The notes below the pieces were generated by a model. That model was not told the DNA's origin and ran no database searches. It worked only from the letters and a program-made list of their open reading frames with translations. The translations under genes were made by a program, and so were the position numbers. From Actinomycetota bacterium (GTDB taxonomy: Bacteria; Actinomycetota; Thermoleophilia; Gaiellales; Gaiellaceae), in contig VAXK01000070.1 of the NCBI GenBank assembly GCA_005885565.1, forward strand, positions 1 through 11,924: 11,924 nucleotides of DNA, read 5' to 3'. Positions 6,167 to 11,924 of the stretch are shown in pieces (position 1 is the stretch's first letter; each line of letters begins with the position of its first letter).

Positions 6167-8887
6167 ATGAGCGCCGTAACGGGCACCGGAACCATGTCCG
6201 CACGCGGCTCGACGCTGCCGGTCCGCGAGCTGACGCCGCGCGCGATCGTGTACTGCGGCGTCGTGATGGCGTTCGCGGCGGCGGTGGCGGCCCCGCTCCT
6301 CACGCACGTCGCGGCTTCCGGCGACCAGTGGGCGGCCTTCGTCGTCTTCTCCTCGTGCGCGGCCGTGGCGCAGCTCTTCACCGTGCAGACGCCGCGGAAC
6401 CACGGCTTCCAGACGACGAACGTCTTCCTCATCCCGGCCATCCTGCTCCTGCCGGCCCCGCTCGTGGCGCTGATCGCGGTCGTGCAGCACATCCCCGAAT
6501 GGCTGAACAGCCGCAAGGCCTGGTACGTCCAGAGCTTCAACATCGCGAACTACACGCTCGACAGCCTCGCGGCCTATGCGGTCGCACAGGCCATCGAGCA
6601 CTCCGGCCTGATCGGCTCCATGCAGGCGCGCGAGGCGTTCGCCGGCATCGGGGCGGCGCTCACCTTCGTCCTCCTGAACCACGTCCTGCTGGCCGTGATG
6701 CTGAACCTGGCGCGGCAGTACTCGCTCCGCGAGACCGAGCTCTTCTCCTTCGACGGGCTCTCGACCGAGCTCATCCTCGCCGGCCTCGGCGTCGGCGTCG
6801 CCACCTTCTGGCGGCTGAACCCCTGGCTGATCCCGTTCGGGCTCGCGCCGCTCGTCCTCATCCACCGCTCGCTCGCCGTCCCGCAGCTCCAGGCCGAAGC
6901 CCGCGTCGACCCGAAGACCGGCCTCTTCAACGCCCGGCACTTCGCGGCCGCGCTCGCCGAGGAGCTCGGGCGTGGTGAGCGCTTCGAGCGGCCGCTGTCG
7001 CTGATCATGGTCGACCTCGACCTCCTGCGCGACATCAACAACAGCTACGGCCACCTCGCCGGCGACGCCGTGCTGAAGGGGATCGCCGAGGTCTTCCGCG
7101 CCGAGCTCCGCCACTACGACGTGCCGGCGCGCTTCGGCGGCGAGGAGTTCAGCATCCTCCTGCCCGAGACCGCGCCCGAGGAGGCGCTCGAGATCGCCGA
7201 GCGGATCCGCCGCGCCGTCGCGGCGACGCCGTTCGACGTCGAGACCTCGAGCGAGCCGATCCGCGCCACCGTCTCGGTCGGCGTCGCCGGCTACCCGAAG
7301 GACGCCCACGACGCGAACGAGCTCATCCACCAGGCCGACCTGGCCGTCTACCGCGCGAAGCTCCAGGGCCGGAACCGCGTCCTCGGCGTGAGCTCGGAGA
7401 CGCTGCTCATGAGCTCGGAGCGGCCCAAGCGGCTCGTCGCCGTCCCCGAGGACGGCGAGCACGTCGTGCCGCTGCCGCCGCTGCCGGAAGCGAACACCGA
7501 GGAGCGCCGGCAGACGCGCCGCCACGCGACGCACGGCCCGCGCTTCTTCGCGCTCTCCGCACGGCTCACGCTGCTCGTCGGCGCCGTCAGCTCGCTGGGA
7601 GCGGGGGCGGGGATCCTCGGCCTCATGATGGGTGGGAGCCGCGACCTCTTCGGCCTGCTCGCGGTCGTGGGCCTGGTCGGGGTCAGCCAGGCGCTCGCGC
7701 TCGAGGCCGACGTCGGCTCGATCTCCGTCAGCGCCGTCGGCGCGCTCGCCGGCGCTGCGCTCTTCGGCCCGCGCGTCGCCTTGCCGCTCGCGGTGACGAT
7801 CACCGCGGTCGAGTGGAGCGCCCGCCGGCCTGGAATCCAGCACGTGCTCTTCAACATCGGTGCGCTTTCGCTCGCCTCGCTCTCCGCGGCGGGCGTCTTC
7901 GCGGCCGGCCGGCACCTCGTGCCGGACATCGCGATTCCGGCGGTGGGCCTCGCCGCGGGAACCGCGTACTTCGTCGTGAACAACGCGCTCGTGTCGCTCG
8001 CCCTCGCGCTCGAGGGCCACGAGCGCTGGTGGACGGTTTGGCGCGAGCGGTTCGCCTGGCTGCTCACGCACTACTTCGCGTACGGCTTCGTCGGCGGCGT
8101 CATGGCGCTCGGGTACCTGCTCGTCGGCCCGTACGCGCTCGCGGTCTTCGCGATCCCGCTGCTCCTGATCCGCAAGACCCAGGAGGCGTACCTCCAGCAC
8201 ACGCAGCGTGCGGCGCAGAAGCTGCGCCAGGCGGCGGAGACGATCCACAGCCAGAACGTCTCGCTCGAGCAGGCGAACCGGCTCTTGCGCGAGCGCTCGA
8301 CCGCGGCTATGGAGTCGCTCTCCGCGACGGTCGACGCCCGCGACTCCTACACCGCCGGCCACTCCCGGCGCGTGCAGCGGCTGGCGCTCGCGGTCGGCCG
8401 CGAGCTCGGGCTCTCGCAGGCCGAGCTCGACCTCCTCGGCCACGCCGCGCTCTTCCACGACATCGGCAAGCTCGCGATCCCCGACGCGGTCCTCCTCAAG
8501 CCGGCCTCGCTGACCATCGACGAGTGGGCCTTGATGCAGCGGCACGCCGACGAGGGCGCGCGCATCATCGACCGGCTCGGCTTCCTCGACGACGCCGTCC
8601 CAGCGATCCGGCACCACCACGAGCGCTTCGACGGCACCGGCTACCCCGACCGGCTCAAGGGCGAGGAGATCCCGCTCGGCGCCCGGATCATCCACGTCGC
8701 CGACGCCCTCGACTCGATGCTGACGACGCGTATCTACCGCGCCGCCCGGCCGGCCGCAGAGACGATCGAAGAGCTCCGCCGTGCCGCGGGCACGCAGTTC
8801 TGCCCCCGTTGCGTAACCGCGCTCGAACGGATCCTGCCGCTCGAGGCTCCCGAGCTCGAGGACGCCGCGTTGCTGGCGGCATCCTAG
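6167..8887 (+). CDS. Membrane GGDEF / HD-GYP fusion: cyclic di-GMP synthase and phosphodiesterase in one chain
   Basis: A 906-residue signalling protein predicted both to make and to degrade c-di-GMP. Order of parts (numbering from the ATG at 6167): a multi-helix membrane module (about 23-242); a GGDEF domain (about 245-405) with active-site GGEEF at 324-328, the metal/nucleotide segment VDLDLLRDINNSYGH, and an RxxD inhibitory site (RHYD, 315-318) at the standard distance; a charged linker; a second membrane module (about 461-670); a coiled-coil helix (about 671-715); and an HD-GYP domain (about 720-890) with HDIGK at 764-768, HHHERFDGTGYPD around 816-828 and AGTQF near the end. All key residues of both enzymes look intact. 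The start at 6167 is preceded by GAAGGA ten bases upstream; an in-frame ATG at 6077 would add 30 Arg/Ala-rich residues and lacks support. GGDEF-HD-GYP pairs are known, but a membrane module before each domain is unusual. Confidence 0.9.
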   Translation: MSAVTGTGTMSARGSTLPVRELTPRAIVYCGVVMAFAAAVAAPLLTHVAASGDQWAAFVVFSSCAAVAQLFTVQTPRNHGFQTTNVFLIPAILLLPAPLVALIAVVQHIPEWLNSRKAWYVQSFNIANYTLDSLAAYAVAQAIEHSGLIGSMQAREAFAGIGAALTFVLLNHVLLAVMLNLARQYSLRETELFSFDGLSTELILAGLGVGVATFWRLNPWLIPFGLAPLVLIHRSLAVPQLQAEARVDPKTGLFNARHFAAALAEELGRGERFERPLSLIMVDLDLLRDINNSYGHLAGDAVLKGIAEVFRAELRHYDVPARFGGEEFSILLPETAPEEALEIAERIRRAVAATPFDVETSSEPIRATVSVGVAGYPKDAHDANELIHQADLAVYRAKLQGRNRVLGVSSETLLMSSERPKRLVAVPEDGEHVVPLPPLPEANTEERRQTRRHATHGPRFFALSARLTLLVGAVSSLGAGAGILGLMMGGSRDLFGLLAVVGLVGVSQALALEADVGSISVSAVGALAGAALFGPRVALPLAVTITAVEWSARRPGIQHVLFNIGALSLASLSAAGVFAAGRHLVPDIAIPAVGLAAGTAYFVVNNALVSLALALEGHERWWTVWRERFAWLLTHYFAYGFVGGVMALGYLLVGPYALAVFAIPLLLIRKTQEAYLQHTQRAAQKLRQAAETIHSQNVSLEQANRLLRERSTAAMESLSATVDARDSYTAGHSRRVQRLALAVGRELGLSQAELDLLGHAALFHDIGKLAIPDAVLLKPASLTIDEWALMQRHADEGARIIDRLGFLDDAVPAIRHHHERFDGTGYPDRLKGEEIPLGARIIHVADALDSMLTTRIYRAARPAAETIEELRRAAGTQFCPRCVTALERILPLEAPELEDAALLAAS

Positions 8888-8905
8888 AGCCGCGCGCGCC
8901 TCTAC

Positions 8906-8933
8906 TTGCGTTTCTCCCAGTTCGCTCTATCCT
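8906..8933 (+). promoter_or_regulatory. Leaderless promoter of the HNH_repeat-type gene
   Basis: A -35 like TTGCGT (8906-8911), a 16-bp spacer and a -10 like TATCCT (8928-8933) are followed by exactly six bases and then the ATG at 8940. The expected transcription start therefore coincides with the A of the start codon. The region lacks any Shine-Dalgarno sequence, which supports a leaderless mRNA. Confidence 0.65.
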
Positions 8934-8939
8934 TGTTGC

Positions 8940-9626
8940 ATGGCCGAGGGGAAGGCTTTCCGCGCGCTCGCCGAGATCGACCGCGACGCGCTCGAGTCGT
9001 TTCAGGCGGGAATCCGCAAGCGCTACTCGGACGAGCAGATCCTGGCCGAGCTGCGTGCGTCGGCCGACCGGCTGGGTCGCTCGCCGACGATGCGCGAGTT
9101 CGCGGCCGACCCGGAGACGACCGTCCATCCGCAGACCGTCATCGAGCACTTCGGGAGCTGGAACGCCGCGAAGCGGAGCGCCGGCCTCGTCCCGCGCCGG
9201 TTCGCCACGCGCGAGGAGCTCGTCCGGCTGCTGCGTGAGCTCGGCGAGGAGCTCGGGCGCATCCCGTCCGCCAAGGACATCGACGCGCGCAAGGGCTCGA
9301 TGCCCTCGAAGTCGCTCTACTGGCACACCTTCGGCTCGTTGACGAACGCCCTGCGCGAGGCCGGCTTCGACCTCCCGGTCGGCGAGGAGCGGCTCGAGCG
9401 CGCCGTCGAGCAGGGCCTGGAGCTGGCGCGCCGGCTCGGCCGCCTACCGAAGTTCTCCGACTGGACCGAGGCGCGCAAGGCCGACGAGAGCCTCCTCACC
9501 GAGTGGCAGGTGTACCGGATGTTCGACGCGCGCCGCGGCGCCTGGTCGACCTTCCAGTTCCTGATCCGTGAGCGGCTGCGGGAGCTGGGCGTCGACGTCG
9601 CGCCCGACGGACGCGTCGGCCGTTAA
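8940..9626 (+). CDS. Homing-endonuclease-associated (HNH_repeat-type) repeat protein without nuclease domain
   Basis: A 228-residue soluble protein built almost wholly of three copies of a helical repeat of about 55 residues. Each has the shape helix, LGRxP[ST], helix, FGSW/FGSL, xxAxRxAG. Copy 1 spans about 29-83 (RLGRSPTMREF then HFGSWNAAKRSAGL), copy 2 about 88-143 (ELGRIPSAKDI then TFGSLTNALREAGF), and copy 3, more diverged, about 150-212 (RLGRLPKFSDW then GAWSTFQFLIRERL). This repeat is known from homing endonucleases and other actinobacterial proteins, where it is thought to bind DNA. No HNH, LAGLIDADG or GIY-YIG catalytic motif is visible, so a DNA-binding or regulatory role is inferred, not shown. 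The ATG lacks a ribosome binding site but sits just behind a promoter. The TAA stop overlaps the stop of the convergent glutaminase gene. Confidence 0.8.
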   Translation: MAEGKAFRALAEIDRDALESFQAGIRKRYSDEQILAELRASADRLGRSPTMREFAADPETTVHPQTVIEHFGSWNAAKRSAGLVPRRFATREELVRLLRELGEELGRIPSAKDIDARKGSMPSKSLYWHTFGSLTNALREAGFDLPVGEERLERAVEQGLELARRLGRLPKFSDWTEARKADESLLTEWQVYRMFDARRGAWSTFQFLIRERLRELGVDVAPDGRVGR

Positions 9627-10414
9627 GCCGTAGCGATCGCCGCGAGCCGCTGGAGGCAGGACGCGCCCTCGTCCGGCGCCCGAACCGCGGGGAGCTGGCG
9701 CTCCTCGAAGCGGCGGTCGGGACGGAAGCGCTCCGTCCAGGCCTCGCGGCCGCGGGAGAGCGCGACGAGCGTTCCCTCGCGCACCTCGCGCTTGCGCAGG
9801 CGCACGCCCGTGTAGCGCTCCACGAGCTCGAGCGTCTGCGGCGTGGAGGCGAAGAAGCGCTCGTGCCGCCCGGCGCCGATCCAGAGTGGCCGTCCGACGC
9901 CGCGTACCACGAAGACGAGGTCGGGACGGCGCTCGTCGAGCCAGGCGCAGGCCATCGAGCCGCGCAGCTCCTGAAGCGGACCGGCGCGTCCCTCGGTGTG
10001 CTCGGCGAGCGCGAAGATCGCCTCGGAGTCGACGGTCATCTCGGGCTGGGCGCGCTCGAAGCCGTAGCGGTCGAGGATCTCCTCGTCGTTGAAGATGATC
10101 CCGTTGTGGATGCCGACGACGGCGCCGTGGCGGATCGGGTGGTTGTTCGCCTCGATCGTCGGATGGCCCTTCGTGTAGTCGCGGACGTGGAGCAGGGCTT
10201 CGCTCGCCTCGGGCGGGAGCTCGACGGTCTCGAGAAGGGCGCTCGCGCCGGAGCGCTGCTTGTGGCCGCGCACGCGTCCGTCGCCCTGCGCGCGGTAGGC
10301 GTACCCGGCCGCGTCGGCGCCGCGCTCGGCGATTCCTGCGAGAAGGGCCTGCGCCGCGAGCGTCCTGTCGACGCTCGACTTCGGGCTCAGGCTGTATCCG
10401 GCGATGCCACACAC
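9623..10414 (-). CDS. Stand-alone class II glutamine amidotransferase (GlmS-like glutaminase domain)
   Basis: A 263-residue N-terminal-nucleophile glutaminase that should release ammonia from glutamine. Cys2 follows the start directly (MCGIAGYS), as needed for the free N-terminal Cys nucleophile. Other landmarks are ERGADAAGY (30-38, a variant of RGPDxxG), Arg78 in HVRDYTKGHP, NNHPI (90-94), the oxyanion loop GIHNGIIFND (Asn104, Gly105), and Asp129 in TVDSEAIF. The end of the fold (RFFASTPQTLELV, then VREGTLVALS) matches the close of the glutaminase domain in GlmS. There is no SIS, synthetase or phosphoribosyltransferase domain, and none is encoded next door, so the ammonia acceptor is unknown. 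The start is GTG, with GGAGGA eleven bases upstream on the minus strand. The gene is divergent from the sigma factor gene and convergent with the repeat-protein gene. Confidence 0.85.
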   Translation of the reverse strand: MCGIAGYSLSPKSSVDRTLAAQALLAGIAERGADAAGYAYRAQGDGRVRGHKQRSGASALLETVELPPEASEALLHVRDYTKGHPTIEANNHPIRHGAVVGIHNGIIFNDEEILDRYGFERAQPEMTVDSEAIFALAEHTEGRAGPLQELRGSMACAWLDERRPDLVFVVRGVGRPLWIGAGRHERFFASTPQTLELVERYTGVRLRKREVREGTLVALSRGREAWTERFRPDRRFEERQLPAVRAPDEGASCLQRLAAIATA

Positions 10415-10420
10415 GATTGA

Positions 10421-10503
10421 CGTGATCCTCCGTACCCTTTCGGACGGAATGCCTCCGAGGTTGACCCCGTACCGGTGACCGTCACCGGCCTCGTGATCCT
10501 CCG
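10421..10503. repeat. 12-bp direct repeat pair flanking a 17-bp palindrome
   Basis: CGTGATCCTCCG occurs at 10421-10432 and again at 10492-10503. Between them lies the perfect inverted repeat CCGGTGAC-C-GTCACCGG (10472-10488), immediately after TTGACCCCGTA. A palindrome of this form in a divergent promoter region is a reasonable operator candidate; no regulator can be named. Confidence 0.5.
10426..10431 (-). promoter_or_regulatory. Ribosome binding site of the glutaminase gene
   Basis: GGAGGA on the minus strand lies eleven bases before the GTG at 10414. The spacing is a little long but no better start exists, because Cys must be residue 2. The site lies inside a 12-bp sequence (CGGAGGATCACG on this strand) that occurs again at 10492-10503. 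Confidence 0.55.
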
Positions 10504-10577
10504 GAGGGTTCCGACGAGCCGCCTGCGCGGAAGTTAGTCGGGACCCGCTCGATCCCTCCTTCGGGTACGGGCGGCGT

Positions 10578-10606
10578 TAAGGCCGTTGTCCCGGGTGGGC
10601 CGATAA
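10578..10606 (+). promoter_or_regulatory. Possible promoter of the sigma factor gene with a FliA/WhiG-like -10
   Basis: GCCGATAA (10599-10606) equals the -10 consensus of sigma-28/WhiG promoters. TAAGG (10578-10582), 16 bases upstream, partly resembles their TAAAG -35. The distance between elements is one or two bases longer than usual. A start about seven bases downstream of the -10 would leave only a few bases before the ATG at 10617. Confidence 0.3.
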
Positions 10607-10616
10607 GCGGGGCACG

Positions 10617-11573
10617 ATGGAGCCGCGGCCGCTTCCAGAGCCCATCCCCTCTGCCCCCGCGCCCGACGACGAGGCCGAGCCCGTTCTCGAGCTCCTGCCC
10701 GTCCTGGACGACGCGGAGGCCGACGCCGAAGAGGTGGAGGAAAGCGCTGTACAGACGCAGGATCCCTTGAAGCTCTACGTGCGGCAGATCGGCGACGGGC
10801 GCCTGCTCACCCCGTCCGAGGAGCGCGAGCTCGCCCGCCTGAAGGACGAGGGCGACGCCGCGGCGAAGCGCCGCCTCATCGAGGCAAACCTCCGCCTCGT
10901 GATGTCGATCACGCGGAACTACACGAAGGCCGGCGTCCCGCTCCTCGACCTCATCCAGGAGGGGAACCTCGGCCTCATCCGGGCCGTCGAGAAGTTCGAC
11001 TACCGGCTCGGCTTCAAGCTCTCGACCTACGCGACGTGGTGGATCCGCCAGGCGATCACGCGCGCGCTCGCCGACCAAGGCCGGACGATCCGGCTGCCCG
11101 TCCACGTCGCCGAGCAGGTGCGGCGCGTGATGCGCGCCCGGCGCGTCCTCGCCCAGAAGCTGAACCGCGACCCGACGATCGACGAGGTCGCCGTCGAGAG
11201 TGGCTTTCCCGTGCGTCGCGTCGAGGAGCTGCTCGAGCTCGTCGAGGACCCGGTGAGCCTCGAGACTCCGGTCGGCGACGGCGAGAGCCTCTACGCCGAC
11301 CTGATCGAGGACGTCCACTCCGACCAGCCCGACGAGTCGACCGCGAAGCGGCTCCGCTCGGCCGAGCTCGCCGCCGCCCTCCTGCACCTGAACCCGCGTA
11401 TGCAGCGCGTGCTCTCGCTCCGCTTCGGCCTCGAGGACGGCAAGCCGCAGACCCTCGAGGAGGTCGGCGCCGGCCTCGGCATCACGCGCGAGCGTGTCCG
11501 CCAGCTCGAAGCGCGCGCCTTGCGCGAGCTTCGGACGGTCGCGCCGGATCTGGAGCTCTATCTGCGCGTCTGA
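10617..11573 (+). CDS. RNA polymerase sigma-70 family factor, RpoD/SigA type
   Basis: A 318-residue sigma factor that directs RNA polymerase to -10/-35 promoters. The first 46 residues are Pro- and acid-rich and contain no region 1.1. Region 1.2 begins at DPLKLYVRQIGDG (49-61). Region 2 is highly conserved: NLRLVMSITRNYTKAG, DLIQEGNLGLIRAVEKFDY, and the -10 recognition helix FKLSTYATWWIRQAITRA (133-150), followed by TIRLPVHV. Region 3 covers about 165-240. Region 4 (about 250-308) holds LNPRMQRVLSLRFGLEDG and the -35 helix-turn-helix TLEEVGAGLGITRERVRQLEARAL. The length and absence of region 1.1 fit either a compact principal sigma factor or a group 2 paralogue; the window alone cannot decide, so no symbol is given. 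Translation signals before the ATG are weak (GCGGGG). It is divergent from the glutaminase gene. Confidence 0.94.
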   Translation: MEPRPLPEPIPSAPAPDDEAEPVLELLPVLDDAEADAEEVEESAVQTQDPLKLYVRQIGDGRLLTPSEERELARLKDEGDAAAKRRLIEANLRLVMSITRNYTKAGVPLLDLIQEGNLGLIRAVEKFDYRLGFKLSTYATWWIRQAITRALADQGRTIRLPVHVAEQVRRVMRARRVLAQKLNRDPTIDEVAVESGFPVRRVEELLELVEDPVSLETPVGDGESLYADLIEDVHSDQPDESTAKRLRSAELAAALLHLNPRMQRVLSLRFGLEDGKPQTLEEVGAGLGITRERVRQLEARALRELRTVAPDLELYLRV

Positions 11574-11601
11574 TCAAACCGCTCGACCGGTCATTTCAGA
11601 C

Positions 11602-11628
11602 GGACGCGCGGGCGAAGCCCGCACGTCC
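11602..11628 (+). terminator. Strong hairpin after the sigma factor gene, possible terminator
   Basis: GGACG-c-GCGGGC-GAA-GCCCGC-a-CGTCC folds into an 11-bp stem with one mismatch and a GAA loop. It begins 28 bases after the TGA. There is no U-tract, so intrinsic termination is uncertain; it may act as a pause or 3'-protecting structure. Confidence 0.5.
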
Positions 11629-11635
11629 TGATGTC

Positions 11636-11653
11636 GGCACCGCAAGCGGTGCC
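11636..11653 (+). terminator. Second hairpin, possible terminator
   Basis: GGCACCGC-AA-GCGGTGCC is a perfect 8-bp inverted repeat followed by TTAGGCTCT, seven bases after the previous hairpin. The two together separate the sigma factor gene from the next gene. Again there are only two T residues after the stem. Confidence 0.5.
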
Positions 11654-11679
11654 TTAGGCTCTATCTCCGGGCGTGAGGG

Positions 11680-11685
11680 TAGCCT
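11680..11685 (+). promoter_or_regulatory. Candidate -10 element of a leaderless cpsB-type promoter
   Basis: TAGCCT is followed by six bases (GGGGCT) and the ATG at 11692, the same spacing as at 8928-8940. No clear -35 is seen, and GAGGG further upstream is a poor and distant ribosome binding site. Confidence 0.4.
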
Positions 11686-11691
11686 GGGGCT

Positions 11692-11924
11692 ATGGCCCCG
11701 GGCTGGTTCGTCGACCTCCACAGCCACGTCGTTCCCTCCGGCGACGACGGCGCGCAGTCGATGGGCGAGGGCGCCGCGCTCTGCGAGGCCGCGGCCAGGC
11801 ACGGGACGCGCACGCTCTTCGCGACGCCGCACGTCGCCGCGCACGTGCCGCCCGACGACGGGCGAGAGGCGCTCGTCGCCGAGCGGGTCGAGGAGCTTCG
11901 CGCCCGCACGAGGATCGACCTGCG
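11692..11924 (+). CDS. CpsB/CapC (YwqE)-type PHP-fold phosphatase, N-terminal part (3' end outside window)
   Basis: The open frame runs off the right edge after 77 codons. The N terminus reads WFVDLHSHVVPSGDDGA, the hallmark of the CpsB/CapC/YwqE family: the metal-binding HxH pair (His10, His12) of the PHP fold followed by the DDGA loop. FATPHV occurs at about residues 43-48, where a further metal-binding His is expected. Characterised members are manganese-dependent protein tyrosine phosphatases that control capsule or exopolysaccharide synthesis by acting on tyrosine autokinases. Whether such partners lie downstream cannot be seen. The start ATG is supported by the family-typical short N terminus and by a -10-like element six bases upstream. 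The family call is strong; the exact substrate is inference. Confidence 0.85.
   Translation, partial: MAPGWFVDLHSHVVPSGDDGAQSMGEGAALCEAAARHGTRTLFATPHVAAHVPPDDGREALVAERVEELRARTRIDL

Noticed and set aside
5912..8695. A 927-codon open frame on the minus strand opposite the GGDEF/HD-GYP gene
   Set aside because: It is Arg-, Glu- and Asp-rich, low in complexity and matches no family; such frames arise antisense to high-G+C genes. The plus-strand protein has full domain motifs.
10482..11387. A 301-codon minus-strand frame opposite the sigma factor gene
   Set aside because: It is a shadow of the conserved sigma factor codons; no homology or start signal.

Overview
The window is about 70% G+C (coding stretches reach roughly 80%) and carries closely packed genes with GTG and TTG starts as well as ATG. 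The MurT/GatD pair, the RpoD-like sigma factor sequence and the apparently leaderless promoters suggest an actinobacterium. My best guess is a deep-branching class such as Thermoleophilia (Gaiellales/Solirubrobacterales). That placement is inference from family resemblance and was not tested by a search.

Layout, left to right. (1) 2-1708, plus strand: the 3' part of hflX, then dut, a Nudix hydrolase and a 67-codon DUF4177-like gene, all joined by 1-4 bp overlaps. The small last gene is G+C-poor (about 60%) and is followed at 1825-1914 by a second, diverged copy of the Nudix tail, so this spot looks like an insertion or rearrangement scar. (2) 1911-4039, minus strand: murT and gatD, the lipid II amidation enzymes, again with a GTGA overlap. 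(3) 4200-5990, plus: a secreted subtilisin-like protease with an unusual N-terminal pair of Trp-Gly motifs and a C-terminal tail of eight near-perfect WTDAT repeats, closed by a strong terminator. (4) 6167-8887, plus: a very large membrane protein in which a GGDEF domain and an HD-GYP domain are each preceded by a multi-helix membrane module; the two modules look like copies of each other. (5) 8940-9626, plus: a protein made of three homing-endonuclease-associated (HNH_repeat-type) repeats without a nuclease domain, apparently expressed from a leaderless promoter. (6) 9623-10414, minus: a stand-alone class II glutaminase domain. (7) 10617-11573, plus: a sigma-70 family factor of the RpoD type, divergent from the glutaminase across a 202-bp region rich in repeats. 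(8) 11692 to the end, plus: the start of a CpsB/CapC (YwqE-type) PHP-fold phosphatase.

Most genes are chromosomal housekeeping or signalling genes: ribosome rescue/GTPase, nucleotide-pool cleaning, peptidoglycan precursor amidation, cyclic di-GMP turnover and transcription initiation. There is no CRISPR array, tRNA, rRNA, transposase or phage gene. I do not see a clear new multi-gene system. The most unusual objects are the double-membrane-module GGDEF/HD-GYP fusion, the WTDAT-tailed protease, the scarred Nudix/DUF4177 locus, and the repeat-rich glutaminase/sigma factor divergent region.
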